Counted from the stretch's first letter, positions 30,437 through 38,665 are shown. The stretch: DNA of 64,000 nt from Microbacterium sp. p3-SID336 (GCF_025143365.1 NZ_JALXPE010000018.1:1-64000); one strand, 5' to 3'. Numbers and translations: made by a program. Notes: generated by a model not told the origin, from the sequence alone.

Positions 30437-31194
30437 TGGGTCACCCCCTGCATCAGCCGGAAGGCCTGCGAGGCCAGGGCGTCGACGATGCCGGGGAACG
30501 CGACGTACACCGCGCCGGCGAGCAGCAGGGTGAGCAGGATCTTCACCGGGAAGCCCATCGCGAAGGCGTTGAGGGCGGGCGCGACGCGGGTGATGAGCCC
30601 GAGACCGACATCGGCGAGGAACAGCACGAGCACGAGCGGGCCGGCGATCTGCACGGCGGCGAGCACCATCTGGGAGACCCCGTCGACGAGCAGCTCGGCG
30701 GGGCCGGCGACCGCGAACACCCCGTCGACCGGCACCGCGTCGAAGCTGCGGGCGAGCCCGGCGAGGATCAGCTGATACCCGCCGGAGGCGAACAGCAGCG
30801 TGAGCGCCGTGAGGTGGAACAAGCGGGTGAACTGCGCGCCGTTGACCATCGCCGCCGGGTCGAACGCCTGCGCGAGCTGGAAGCCGCCGAACACGTCGAT
30901 CAGGCTGCCCGCGGCCTGCAGCGCCGCGAAGCACAGCATGACCAGAAAGCCCAGGAGAGCCCCGGTGAGGATCTGCAGCACCAGGGCACCCAGGAACGCG
31001 CCCGTGTCCAGCGGCTCGTACCCCGGCGCCACCGCAGCGCCGACCGCGAGGGACAGCCCGATCGACAGCATCGCCTTCACGCGCACCGGGATCGCGCCGT
31101 ATGAGAACGGCGGTGCGATCATGATGAACGCCGTGATGCGCACGGCGGCGAGCATGGTGGCCTCCAGCCACGCGAAGTCGATCGGGATGTACAC
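30433..31194 (-). CDS. fliR: Flagellar export protein FliR
   Basis: A 253-residue membrane protein of the FliPQR export channel, with about six helices. Recognised blocks are RITAFIMIAPPFSYGAIPVRVKAML, GALLGFLVMLCFAALQAAG, FDPAAMVNGAQFTRLFHLTALTLLF and APALNAFAMGFPVKILLTLL. GTG start at 31194, four bases after the fliQ stop. Operon order fliP-fliQ-fliR-flhB-flhA is standard. Confidence 0.95.
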   Translation of the reverse strand: MYIPIDFAWLEATMLAAVRITAFIMIAPPFSYGAIPVRVKAMLSIGLSLAVGAAVAPGYEPLDTGAFLGALVLQILTGALLGFLVMLCFAALQAAGSLIDVFGGFQLAQAFDPAAMVNGAQFTRLFHLTALTLLFASGGYQLILAGLARSFDAVPVDGVFAVAGPAELLVDGVSQMVLAAVQIAGPLVLVLFLADVGLGLITRVAPALNAFAMGFPVKILLTLLLAGAVYVAFPGIVDALASQAFRLMQGVTQ

Positions 31195-31198
31195 GTCG

Positions 31199-31471
31199 TC
31201 AGCCGCTCAGCAGGGAGGGGATGCGGGCGAACATCTCGTTCGTGAAGGCGATGATCTCGGCGATCATCCAGTTGCCGGCGATGAGCAGGGCGATGCCGAC
31301 CGCGACGATCTTCGGCACGAACGACAGCGTCACCTCCTGCACCTGGGTGATGGACTGCAGCAGCGAGATCGCGAAGCCGACCACCAGTGCGGTCACCAGC
31401 ATCGGTGCGGCGAGCTTGGCCGCGATCAGCAGCCCCTGCGCGCCGATGTCGAGCACGGCCTCCGGGCTCAT
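31199..31471 (-). CDS. fliQ: Flagellar export protein FliQ
   Basis: A 90-residue protein with two membrane helices and the conserved AAPMLVTALVVGFAISLLQSITQVQEVTLSFVPKI-type core, part of the FliPQR channel. ATG at 31471 overlaps the fliP stop (ATGA). Length matches the family, and it lies in the standard position between fliP and fliR. Confidence 0.95.
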   Translation of the reverse strand: MSPEAVLDIGAQGLLIAAKLAAPMLVTALVVGFAISLLQSITQVQEVTLSFVPKIVAVGIALLIAGNWMIAEIIAFTNEMFARIPSLLSG

Positions 31472-32283
31472 CCGACTCCTCCGTAGCTCTCCAGGAGGGC
31501 CTTGATGATGAGCCCCCAGCCGTCGACGAGGATGAACAGCAGGATCTTGAACGGCAGCGAGATCATGACCGGCGGGAGCATCATCATGCCCATCGACATC
31601 AGCGCCGCCGCCACGACCAGGTCGATCACCAGGAACGGCACGAAGATGACGAAGCCGATGATGAACGCGGCCCGCAGCTCCGAGATCATGAACGCGGGGA
31701 TCAGCGTGTACATCGGCACCGCGGCGACGTCGTCCGGGTTGTCCTGCCCGGCCATACGGGTCATCAGCGCGAGGTCCTCTTCGCGCGTGTAGTGCAGCAT
31801 CCACTCCCGGAGCGGAGCCTGGCCCACATCGATGGCCTGCGTGAACGTGAGCGCGCCGTCGATGTACGGCTGCACCGCGAGCGTGTTGATCTCGGTCAGC
31901 ACGGGCCACATGATGAACAGCGACAGGAAGAGGGACAGGCCAGCCAGCACCTGGTTCGGCGGGATCGTGGGCAGCGACAGCGCGTTGCGGGTCATCGCGA
32001 GCACCACGAAGATCTTCGTGAACGACGACATCATCAGCAGCAGCGCCGGGGCCACCGAGAGCAGGGTGATGCCGAGCAGCGTGAGGATCGAGCCCGAGGG
32101 CCCGCCGTCCACACCGTTGATGTCGATCGTGACGCCCTCGCCCTGGTCGTCCGGGAGGACCTCGGCGTGCGCGGCGGTGCCGTTCCACAGCACGAGCACC
32201 GCGACCACGAGCAGCACCGCGACCGCGGCGGCGAGCAGTCGCCACGGCGCGCGACGACGCTCGACGGCCCCGGCTGCGGTCAT
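31468..32283 (-). CDS. fliP: Flagellar export protein FliP
   Basis: A 271-residue export-channel protein. An N-terminal helix and signal-like segment precede the FliP core: LLLMMSSFTKIFVVLAMTRNAL, PPNQVLAGLSLFLSLFIMWP, then LIPAFMISELRAAFIIGFVIFVPFLVIDLVVAAALMSMGMMMLPP by position, and FKILLFILVDGWGLI. Five FliP subunits form the entry of the export pore. ATG overlaps the fliO stop. Confidence 0.96.
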   Translation of the reverse strand: MTAAGAVERRRAPWRLLAAAVAVLLVVAVLVLWNGTAAHAEVLPDDQGEGVTIDINGVDGGPSGSILTLLGITLLSVAPALLLMMSSFTKIFVVLAMTRNALSLPTIPPNQVLAGLSLFLSLFIMWPVLTEINTLAVQPYIDGALTFTQAIDVGQAPLREWMLHYTREEDLALMTRMAGQDNPDDVAAVPMYTLIPAFMISELRAAFIIGFVIFVPFLVIDLVVAAALMSMGMMMLPPVMISLPFKILLFILVDGWGLIIKALLESYGGVG

Positions 32284-32876
32284 CGTGCGCGCCGGAGGGC
32301 CTCGGCGGTCTGCCGCCAGGTGTCGGGGGAGAGGATGGAGCCGCGCAGCGGGTCGTTGCGGTGCCGCACGCGTCGGCGCAGCGCGGTGCCGTCGGTCGAG
32401 GCTCCGGGGATCGCGGAGGCCGGGGTGCCGGTGAGGCTGGACGTGCCGGCGTGGGCGGAGGTGCCGGGGGTGTCGGTGAGGGCGGGCGCGCCGGGGGTGC
32501 CGGTGGTGCCGGTGGTGCCGAGGGCGCCCGTGAACGCGGCTGCCGCCAGGATGCGGTCGAATTCCGCCGCGTCCGCGTCACGCTGGGCCATCGCGCTCGA
32601 TGCGCCGCCCGCGACCGAGGGCTCTGCACGCACGGGCAGCCGGTCCACCACGCTCACCCCGTGCTCCGTGACACCCAGCACGTAGCGTGCGTCGTCGGTC
32701 TGCACCACGACCAGCTGCGCCTTCGGGCCGATGCCCTGGCGACCCAGCACGGTGATCGGCTCGGCGTCGCGCTTGCGCGCCTGGGTCTTCGCGACGCGGC
32801 GCTGCAGGAACCAGAGCAGCCCGAGCACCGCGGCCAGCGACAGCCCGACCCGCAGGGCGAGCAGGAGGTCGTCCAG
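32280..32876 (-). CDS. fliO: Flagellar protein FliO, apparent CTG start
   Basis: Single-pass protein that stabilises FliP assembly. The helix LLLALRVGLSLAAVLGLLWF is complete only if translation begins upstream of the GTG at 32828, which cuts the helix. No ATG, GTG or TTG precedes it in frame near the fliN stop, but a CTG at 32876 begins CTG-GAC-GAC, matching the M-D-D start usual in relatives, with GAGG seven bases before it. The cytoplasmic part contains QGIGPKAQLVVVQTDDARYVLGVTE, and the C-terminus is low-complexity Gly/Thr/Pro. From CTG it is 198 residues; from the GTG, 182. Confidence 0.8.
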   Translation of the reverse strand: MDDLLLALRVGLSLAAVLGLLWFLQRRVAKTQARKRDAEPITVLGRQGIGPKAQLVVVQTDDARYVLGVTEHGVSVVDRLPVRAEPSVAGGASSAMAQRDADAAEFDRILAAAAFTGALGTTGTTGTPGAPALTDTPGTSAHAGTSSLTGTPASAIPGASTDGTALRRRVRHRNDPLRGSILSPDTWRQTAEALRRAR

Positions 32877-32878
32877 GG

Positions 32879-33538
32879 TCAGGCCTCGACGTTCTCGAGG
32901 ATGCGGGTGATCCGCACCGCGTAGTCCTGGTCGACGACCACGACCTCGCCGTGTGCGATCGTGCGGCCGTTGAGCTTCACGTCCGCCGGCGCGCCGGCCG
33001 AGCGGTCGAGCTCCACGATGCGGCCGGGCTCCAGGTCGAGCACGTCGCGCACGGCCATGCGCGTGCGGCCGATCTCGACCGTGAGCTCCATCTCGACGCC
33101 GGCGATGCGGTGCAGGCGTCCGTCGCCCCCGGCCGGGCGGGCCGGGCGGTGGGTGATGCGCACGGCGAGCCGGCCGATCGTGCGCTCGGTGTCGTCCACC
33201 AGGTCGAACAGCTGCGCGTGGGGATCGGCGAACAGTGCAGACGCATCCCCGGTGGCGGCCTCTCCGAGCACGCCAGGGCCGAGCGCGGTGGCCGCGGCCT
33301 CCAGCGCGTCGAGCAGACGGTCGGCGATGGGGCGGCCCGCGAGCCCGTCGATCAGGGCATCCGGGTCGAGCAGCTGCACGGCGAGCTGCGCCCCCGCCTC
33401 GCCGACGAACTGCACGACGACCGCGTCGCCGGTGTCGCCGGAGGCCTGCGAGGCCCTGGCGGTGACGGGCGCGGCGGTGGGAAGTCGGGCGGCGAACGCG
33501 GCGGCGACGGCGGATTCGTAGGCGGTGGTGCTGGTCAC
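32879..33538 (-). CDS. fliN: Flagellar motor switch protein FliN
   Basis: A 219-residue protein. The C-terminal ~80 residues are the SpoA (FliN/YscQ) domain: GVEMELTVEIGRTRMAVRDVLDLEPGRIVELDR then GEVVVVDQDYAVRIT. The ~130-residue N-terminal region is an extra domain as in FliY-like proteins, but no CheC phosphatase motif is seen. Part of the C-ring with FliM and FliG. GTG start at 33538 overlaps the fliM stop (GTGA). Confidence 0.93.
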   Translation of the reverse strand: MTSTTAYESAVAAAFAARLPTAAPVTARASQASGDTGDAVVVQFVGEAGAQLAVQLLDPDALIDGLAGRPIADRLLDALEAAATALGPGVLGEAATGDASALFADPHAQLFDLVDDTERTIGRLAVRITHRPARPAGGDGRLHRIAGVEMELTVEIGRTRMAVRDVLDLEPGRIVELDRSAGAPADVKLNGRTIAHGEVVVVDQDYAVRITRILENVEA

Positions 33539-34467
33539 GCGGACTCCTGGGCGGCGGGGGCGGTTTCGGGGACGGTGGCGGTCACGACGCAGGCCAGGCG
33601 TGCGCCGGCGCTGCCCACCGCGGCCGTGGCCACGGTCTGATCGCCGACGGCGAGGAGCAGCGGGCGGTCGGCCGAGTGCGGCAGCGCGAGCAGGTCGCCG
33701 ACGGCGAGGTCGAGCACCTCGCGGGGCAGCACCGTGCGGGGCGCGAGGCGCAGCGCGACCTCGACGGGGGCGGACTCGACCTGGCGCCGCACGAGCCCGG
33801 GGGTGGCGGCGCGGTCGGTGTCGGCGGCGCGGACGGCGAAGCCCGCCAGCACCGACGCGGGCAGCATGATGCTCGCAGGCACGGTCCGCCCGCCGTGGCG
33901 CAGCGAGAGCCGGGCGACGATCACGGGCTCCCCGGCCGCGGCGACCTGGGCGAACTGGGAGCTGTACTGGATGCCGGCGACCGTGATGCCGGACGGCAGC
34001 AGACCGTCGAGCGCGGCGGCCAGGTGCTCGGTCGCGTCGGTGACGAGCGAGCGCAGCAGCGCCTGCTCGATCGGGGTGAACGTGCGGTCCTCGGCGGTCG
34101 AAGCTGCAGAGCGCCCGCCCACCATCTGCACGATCCAGGACGTGGCGGTGGAGGTCGGCACCTGCACGATCATCCGCTCGTCCGAGTCGGGCAGAGCGCA
34201 CACGATCATGGACGTGGTGGTGGGCAGCGACTGCGCGTACTCGCCGTAGGTGAGCATGCCGACGTGCTCGACCGCGATCGTGGCCCGCACGTGGATCTTG
34301 CCGGAGAGCTGGGCGGACCACTGGCGCGCGAACGTCTCGAACGCCAGCTCCAGGGTGCGCGCGTGCTCGCGCGACAGCGTCGCCGCCCTGCCGAAGTCGT
34401 ACACCTCGACCTCGGCGGTCGCCGTCGCCGTCTGTGCGCGCGCGGAGGAGCGCACGCCGTCATCCAT
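33535..34467 (-). CDS. fliM: Flagellar motor switch protein FliM
   Basis: A 310-residue C-ring protein: central CheC-like domain (HARTLELAFETFARQWSAQLS, LTYGEYAQSLP) and a C-terminal SpoA domain (APRTVLPREVLDLAVGDLLAL). The N-terminal CheY-binding peptide is short and not clearly conserved. ATG at 34467 is preferred; two in-frame GTG codons lie 3 and 6 bases upstream. A flagellar sigma promoter ends 15 bases before the ATG, so the transcript is nearly leaderless and starts a block running to csrA. Confidence 0.92.
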   Translation of the reverse strand: MDDGVRSSARAQTATATAEVEVYDFGRAATLSREHARTLELAFETFARQWSAQLSGKIHVRATIAVEHVGMLTYGEYAQSLPTTTSMIVCALPDSDERMIVQVPTSTATSWIVQMVGGRSAASTAEDRTFTPIEQALLRSLVTDATEHLAAALDGLLPSGITVAGIQYSSQFAQVAAAGEPVIVARLSLRHGGRTVPASIMLPASVLAGFAVRAADTDRAATPGLVRRQVESAPVEVALRLAPRTVLPREVLDLAVGDLLALPHSADRPLLLAVGDQTVATAAVGSAGARLACVVTATVPETAPAAQESA

Positions 34468-34481
34468 CACCACGAACCCGA

Positions 34482-34508
34482 CTATCGGGTGGCGACCGGC
34501 ATGCGTTA
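34482..34508 (-). promoter_or_regulatory. FliA/WhiG-type promoter of fliM
   Basis: On the minus strand TAAC (34508-34505), 15 bases, CCCGATAG (34489-34482). It differs from the other four copies only in the first base of the -10 box. It overlaps the motB-fliM gap. Confidence 0.72.
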
Positions 34509-34516
34509 GGTATCGA

Positions 34517-35326
34517 TCAGGGGGAGGTCTGCGCCGCGCCCGCGGCCGGGATCAGCGCTCGCACCTCCTCGCTGGCGTCGGACAGGACGACGATGTCGAC
34601 ACGGCGGTTCCCGGCGAGCTCCTCCGGCGTGCTTCCCGCGACCACGGGACGGGTGTCTCCGAAGCCGACCGACTTCAGGTGTGCGGGCGGCAGACCCGCC
34701 GACTCGACCAGGTACCGCAGCACCTGCGTGGAGCGCCCGGCCGACAGCTCCCAGTTCGTGGGGAAGGGGGCGACCGAGCCGCGGGCGTCCGCATGACCCT
34801 CGACCGAGATCTCGTTCGGCGTGGTCACGAGCACCGAGCCCAGCGCGTCGAGCACCTGCACGGCCGCTCCGCTCAGGTCGGTGCTGTTGGTGGTGAAGAA
34901 GGTCTCGGCGCTGACCAGGCCGATCGTGAGGCCGCGTTCGTCGATGGTGAAGGTGACGTCGGTCTCCAGGCCCCGCTCGGCGAGCACCTGGCGAAGCCGC
35001 TCGCGGAGGGCCGAGAGCTCGTCGAACTCGCGCTGCGCGGCGGCGAGCTCGGTGTCCGCGAAGTCCTCGCCCTTCTCGTCGATGAGCTCCGGCGGCACGA
35101 CCACCCCCGAGGTCACGTCCACGTCCTCGGACGGCTCCTGCCCGAACCCTGTGGCCAGCGACGCACTCAGCGCCTCGAACTTCTCCTGATCCACGGTGGA
35201 CATGGCGAACAGCACGATGAACATGCACATCAGCACCGTCACCATGTCGAGGTACGACGCCATCCAGCGCTCATCGGGTCCGCTGTGCTCGGACTCCGTG
35301 ACCCGGCGACGCGTGCGCACGCTCAT
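34517..35326 (-). CDS. motB: Flagellar stator protein MotB
   Basis: A 269-residue stator subunit. One N-terminal helix, RWMASYLDMVTVLMCMFIV, carries the ion-binding Asp27. The C-terminal OmpA-like peptidoglycan-binding domain is seen in ISVEGHADARG and NRRVDIVVL. A helical linker connects them. ATG overlaps the motA stop (ATGA). It is followed directly by the fliM promoter; the fliL gene often found here is absent. Confidence 0.95.
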   Translation of the reverse strand: MSVRTRRRVTESEHSGPDERWMASYLDMVTVLMCMFIVLFAMSTVDQEKFEALSASLATGFGQEPSEDVDVTSGVVVPPELIDEKGEDFADTELAAAQREFDELSALRERLRQVLAERGLETDVTFTIDERGLTIGLVSAETFFTTNSTDLSGAAVQVLDALGSVLVTTPNEISVEGHADARGSVAPFPTNWELSAGRSTQVLRYLVESAGLPPAHLKSVGFGDTRPVVAGSTPEELAGNRRVDIVVLSDASEEVRALIPAAGAAQTSP

Positions 35327-36138
35327 GAGAACAGGTCCTCGCCGTCCTCCGTCTCCGCGGGCTGCTCACGGCTCTTGCGCGAACGTCCGCCGGAGCGGTC
35401 GGAGACCAGGGCGCCGAGGCGCTCGCGGACCAGCTGCGGGGCGGCGCCGGCCTGGATCGCGAGCATGCCCTCCATCAGCACGGTCATGCGCTCCAGCTCC
35501 AGCTCGCCGAGCCGCTGCAGGCGCCCGCCGATGGGGAGCCAGATGAAGTTGGCCGACAGCAGGCCCCACAGCGTCGCCACGAACGCGGCGGCGATCATCG
35601 GGCCCAGGGTGTCCGGCTTGTCGAGCTTCTCCAGCACGTGCGTGAGGGAGACGACCGTGCCGATGATGCCGACCGTCGGCGCGAACCCGCCGAGGGTCAT
35701 GTAGAACCGGGAGGCCGTGCGGTTGCGGGCCGCGGTCGAGGTGAGCTCGTCCTCCAGGAGCACGCGCAGATCCTCCGCGTCCGTGCCGTCGGCGATGCTC
35801 TGCAGCGCCTGCCGCAGGTACGGGTCCTTCTCGTCGTCGAGGCCCTGTTCGAGGGCCAGCAGTCCTTCCGTGCGGGCCTTCTCGGCGTATCCGACGACCG
35901 TGTCGATCATGCTCTGCGCGGTGCGGCGCTCGCCGCGGAACGCGCGCGGCAGCGACTTCACGGCGTGCAGGGCGTCCCGCAGGGTGCCGCTGGCGAGCCC
36001 CACCGCGATCGTCGCGCCGAACACGAGGACCATGGGTGCCGGGAGCAGCAGCGACCCGATGGTCGCGCCCTCCAGGTTGATCATCGCGACCAGGGCGCCG
36101 AACGCCAGGACGAGTCCGAGGATGAGCGAGGGATCCAT
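35323..36138 (-). CDS. motA: Flagellar stator protein MotA
   Basis: A 271-residue protein with four membrane helices (two N-terminal, two around residues 150-200) and a cytoplasmic loop that touches FliG. Family blocks GGFAPTVGIIGTVVSLTHVLEKLDKP and AFVATLWGLLSANFIWLPI are clear. Forms the proton channel with MotB. Its ATG shares one base with the flbD stop (TGATG); its tail is hydrophilic and ends EDLFS. Confidence 0.95.
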   Translation of the reverse strand: MDPSLILGLVLAFGALVAMINLEGATIGSLLLPAPMVLVFGATIAVGLASGTLRDALHAVKSLPRAFRGERRTAQSMIDTVVGYAEKARTEGLLALEQGLDDEKDPYLRQALQSIADGTDAEDLRVLLEDELTSTAARNRTASRFYMTLGGFAPTVGIIGTVVSLTHVLEKLDKPDTLGPMIAAAFVATLWGLLSANFIWLPIGGRLQRLGELELERMTVLMEGMLAIQAGAAPQLVRERLGALVSDRSGGRSRKSREQPAETEDGEDLFS

Positions 36139-36392
36139 CAGGCACCGCCCCCGGTCGGGGCCGTGCCGGCGGTCGGCGTCGCGCCGTCCGCGGCGACCAG
36201 CGCGGCGGCGGCGGCGAGCACACCGGCGCGGAAGCGCGTGATCAGGGCGATGACGTCGTCCATGCTCTCCGTGACGACGAAGGTCGCGCCGTCGACCATC
36301 ATGATCGTCGTGTCCGGCGTGGCCTGGACACGTTCGATCAGGTCGGGGTTCACCGCGAACCGGGAGCGGTTCAGGCGCGTGAGGACGATCAT
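36138..36392 (-). CDS. flbD: FlbD-family flagellar protein
   Basis: An 84-residue protein: MIVLTRLNRSRFAVNPDLIERV followed by TIMMVDGATFVVTESMDDVIALI is the FlbD/SwrD family, a small protein needed for full motor torque in Bacillus subtilis. An Ala/Gly-rich tail is added. GGAG precedes ATG 36392; an in-frame ATG at 36401 would add three residues. First gene of the flbD-motA-motB operon. Confidence 0.88.
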   Translation of the reverse strand: MIVLTRLNRSRFAVNPDLIERVQATPDTTIMMVDGATFVVTESMDDVIALITRFRAGVLAAAAALVAADGATPTAGTAPTGGGA

Positions 36393-36465
36393 GGGCTCCA
36401 TCCTGGAAGGCTCGCCCCGCCCGGAGGCGAGGAACAGACGGCCCGTCCTGGGCTGTCGGGAGGGA

Positions 36466-36492
36466 CTGTCGGCCACTGCACCCGCCGCGTTA
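36466..36492 (-). promoter_or_regulatory. FliA/WhiG-type promoter of flbD-motAB
   Basis: Minus strand TAAC (36492-36489), 15 bases, GCCGACAG (36473-36466). The leader to flbD is about 67 bases. Nothing else definite is seen in the divergent 270-base gap 36393-36662 apart from the peptidase ribosome binding site AGGAG at 36649-36653. Confidence 0.75.
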
Positions 36493-36662
36493 GGGCGGGG
36501 GTCGAGGCGCAGGGCCGGAAGGACCGAAGTGCGTCCGCGGCCGTGTCGCAGGGCGGACAGCGGCCCGGTCGGGGTCAGCATGGACGAGACCGGACCCCGG
36601 CCGGGCGCCCGCCGTGCCGTGCCGTCCGGCCGAACCGTCCGGAGAGTCAGGAGATCCAGCCC

Positions 36663-38021
36663 GTGAACGAGCGTTCCGCGAAGACGGCGACCGAGACGGC
36701 CGCCGAGGACTGCGGCTGCGCGCCGTCCCCTGCCGAGCGGGACACCCTGTGGAACAGGAGCGTGAGCCGTCGTGGGGCGTTCGGCCTCGGCGCGCTGGGC
36801 GTGGTCGCGCTCGCCGCGTTCGGTGTCGGCAGCGGGGTGTCCGCCGCGTACGCCGCGACCTACCCCAGCTGGGACGACGTGCAGCGCGCCAAGAACAACG
36901 AGGCCGCGAAGGCTGCGGAGGTGGGCCGCATCGAAGGGCTGATCCAGTCCCTCACGCAGAAGGTCGCCGAGACGCAGGCGGCCGCACAGGTCGCGTCGGA
37001 CGAGTTCTACGAGGCGCAGCAGGCGTACTTCGCGGCGATCACCGAGGCGGAGACGCTGCAGGCGAAGGCGGACGAGCAGGCCGCGCTCGCGGACGCGACC
37101 GCCACGAAGGCCGCGCAGGTCGCGGCGCAGTTGTACCGCAGCGGGGGTGACGACACCACGCTGGAGCTCTTCTTCGCGGGGTCGGGCGCCGGCGCCGACG
37201 AGCTGCTGTCGCGGCTCGGCACGATGGACAAGTTCCTGGAGTACAACCGCTCCGTGTACGACAACGCCGTCTCGGCGCGGAACTCCGCCCAGGCGCTGAC
37301 CGATCAGGCCACCGTCGCGCGCGACGAGCGCGACCGGCTGCAGCAGATCGCCGAGCAGAAGATGGAGGCGGCTCAGCAGGCGGCGGAGGCCGCGCAGGCC
37401 GCGCTCGACGAGCAGGCCGCGAACCTGGAGACCATGCAGGCGCAGCTCGCCGCGCTCAAGGACGAGACCACGCGCACGGTCGCCGGGTACCAGGCGGGCG
37501 TGGCTGCGCGGGAGGCGGAGGAGAAGGCGCGGCGCGAGCGTGAGGCCGCGGAGGCGGCGGCCAGAGGCGGCGGCAACAGCGGCGGCGGCGGTCAGGCCGG
37601 CTCCGGCGGATGGGTGCGTCCGCACGGCGGCGCCCGCAGCTCCAGCTACGGCCCCCGCACACCGATCTGCGGCCCGCGCGGATGCTCCTCGAGCTTCCAC
37701 TACGGCGCGGATCTCGCGAACGGCTGCGGGGCGGCGATCTACGCCGCGAACTCCGGCACGGTCGACTATGCGGGGGCCAACGGGAACTACGGCAACTACG
37801 TGCGCATCCAGCACGGGGGCGGCGTGAGCACGGGCTACGCGCACATCAAGCCCGGCGGCATCAACGTGCGACGCGGGCAGTGGGTCAACGCGGGCCAGGT
37901 CATCGCGTACGCGGGAGACACCGGGCGCTCGTTCGGCTGTCATCTGCACTTCGAGGTGTACATCAACGGCGGCTACACGAACCCCGTCCGTTTCATGGAG
38001 GACCGCGGCGTCTACGTCTGA
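36663..38021 (+). CDS. Tat-exported M23-family peptidoglycan peptidase
   Basis: A 452-residue secreted protein. A twin-arginine signal SRRGAFG (residues 35-41) precedes a hydrophobic stretch with likely cleavage after AYA (~64). Residues ~70-320 are a long Ala/Gln/Glu-rich coiled coil as in EnvC/PcsB-like proteins. After a Gly-rich linker comes a LytM domain with metal ligands H346 and D350 (HYGAD), H394 and HLHF (H427, H429). All catalytic residues are present. AGGAG lies nine bases before the GTG. It sits inside the flagellar locus, so opening the wall for the rod or for division is plausible (inference). Confidence 0.9.
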   Translation: MNERSAKTATETAAEDCGCAPSPAERDTLWNRSVSRRGAFGLGALGVVALAAFGVGSGVSAAYAATYPSWDDVQRAKNNEAAKAAEVGRIEGLIQSLTQKVAETQAAAQVASDEFYEAQQAYFAAITEAETLQAKADEQAALADATATKAAQVAAQLYRSGGDDTTLELFFAGSGAGADELLSRLGTMDKFLEYNRSVYDNAVSARNSAQALTDQATVARDERDRLQQIAEQKMEAAQQAAEAAQAALDEQAANLETMQAQLAALKDETTRTVAGYQAGVAAREAEEKARREREAAEAAARGGGNSGGGGQAGSGGWVRPHGGARSSSYGPRTPICGPRGCSSSFHYGADLANGCGAAIYAANSGTVDYAGANGNYGNYVRIQHGGGVSTGYAHIKPGGINVRRGQWVNAGQVIAYAGDTGRSFGCHLHFEVYINGGYTNPVRFMEDRGVYV

Positions 38022-38045
38022 CCGCGACCGCGGAGACCTTTTCTT
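38016..38045 (+). terminator. Intrinsic terminator of the M23 peptidase gene
   Basis: GTCT-GA-CCGC-GACC-GCGG-AGAC stem overlapping the stop codon, followed by CTTTTCTT, one of the few T-rich tracts in the window. Confidence 0.65.
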
Positions 38046-38047
38046 CG

Positions 38048-38170
38048 CTCGCGCTGTTTAGCTTTACGGCGACAAACCTAAGTTTCGGGCGCACTAATTA
38101 GCCTTATGGCCCGTAAACCTCATTTTCCGATGCGCTATTTAGCCTTACGGCGCGTAAACCCGAGTTGCGC
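38048..38170. repeat. Three-copy ~41-bp tandem repeat with CTTAYGNNSCGTAAAC core
   Basis: Three diverged units, AT-richer than the surroundings, each built as GCGC-n-TTAG-CTTAyGG-n-CGTAAACC. The cores are at 38062-38077 (degenerate), 38103-38118 (CTTATGGCCCGTAAAC) and 38144-38159 (CTTACGGCGCGTAAAC), exactly 41 bases apart. Each core has partial dyad symmetry TTAyG-N3-CGTAA. A close match, CTTATGAACCGTTAAC, is at 53933-53948 upstream of flgN. Lies between the M23 gene and arsC. Confidence 0.7.
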
Positions 38171-38212
38171 GCGTGCGCGGCTGAGTCGTTCCAGGGCGAC
38201 TCCCGTGGCGGG

Positions 38213-38641
38213 TCAGAGCAGCTCGGCGACCAGGCGTTCGATGCGCGTGCGGATGTCGTCGCGGATCGGCCGCACTGCGTCGATGCCCCGCCCTGCCGGG
38301 TCGTCGAGCGCCCAGTCCTCATAGCGCTTCCCCGGGAAGAACGGGCACGCGTCACCGCAGCCCATGGTGATGACGACGTCGGACGCCTGCACGGCGTCCG
38401 TGGTCAGGACCTTGGGCTGCTCCGCGGTGATGTCGATGCCGACCTCGCGCATCGCCTCCACGGCGACCGGGTTGATGCTGTCCGCCGGGATCGATCCCGC
38501 CGAGCGGACCTCGATGCGGTCGCCCGCGATGGCGCGCAGGAACCCCGCGGCCATCTGCGAGCGGCCGGCGTTGTGCACGCACACGAAGAGCACGGACGGG
38601 ATGCGGGCGTCGGTCACGGCGGCTCCGGTGCGGTCGGTCAT
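38213..38641 (-). CDS. arsC: Arsenate reductase, LMW-phosphatase/thioredoxin type
   Basis: A 142-residue ArsC reducing arsenate to arsenite. The P-loop CVHNAGR (Cys21 to Arg27) SQMA is the active site; GCGDACPFFPG provides the paired cysteines for the thiol cascade, and DWALDDPAG the general acid. Downstream of the flavoprotein gene in the same direction, 24 bases apart, and under the divergent arsR. Confidence 0.92.
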   Translation of the reverse strand: MTDRTGAAVTDARIPSVLFVCVHNAGRSQMAAGFLRAIAGDRIEVRSAGSIPADSINPVAVEAMREVGIDITAEQPKVLTTDAVQASDVVITMGCGDACPFFPGKRYEDWALDDPAGRGIDAVRPIRDDIRTRIERLVAELL

Positions 38642-38665
38642 GGCGCTATTCTCTCGCGGCAGCGC

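Noticed and set aside
32280..32828. fliO start at GTG 32828
   Set aside because: It would cut the membrane helix in half and has no ribosome binding site; CTG 32876 fits better, though this remains a prediction.
38048..38170. CRISPR array
   Set aside because: Only three diverged units with repeat-like sequence throughout; no constant repeat separated by unique spacers and no cas genes.
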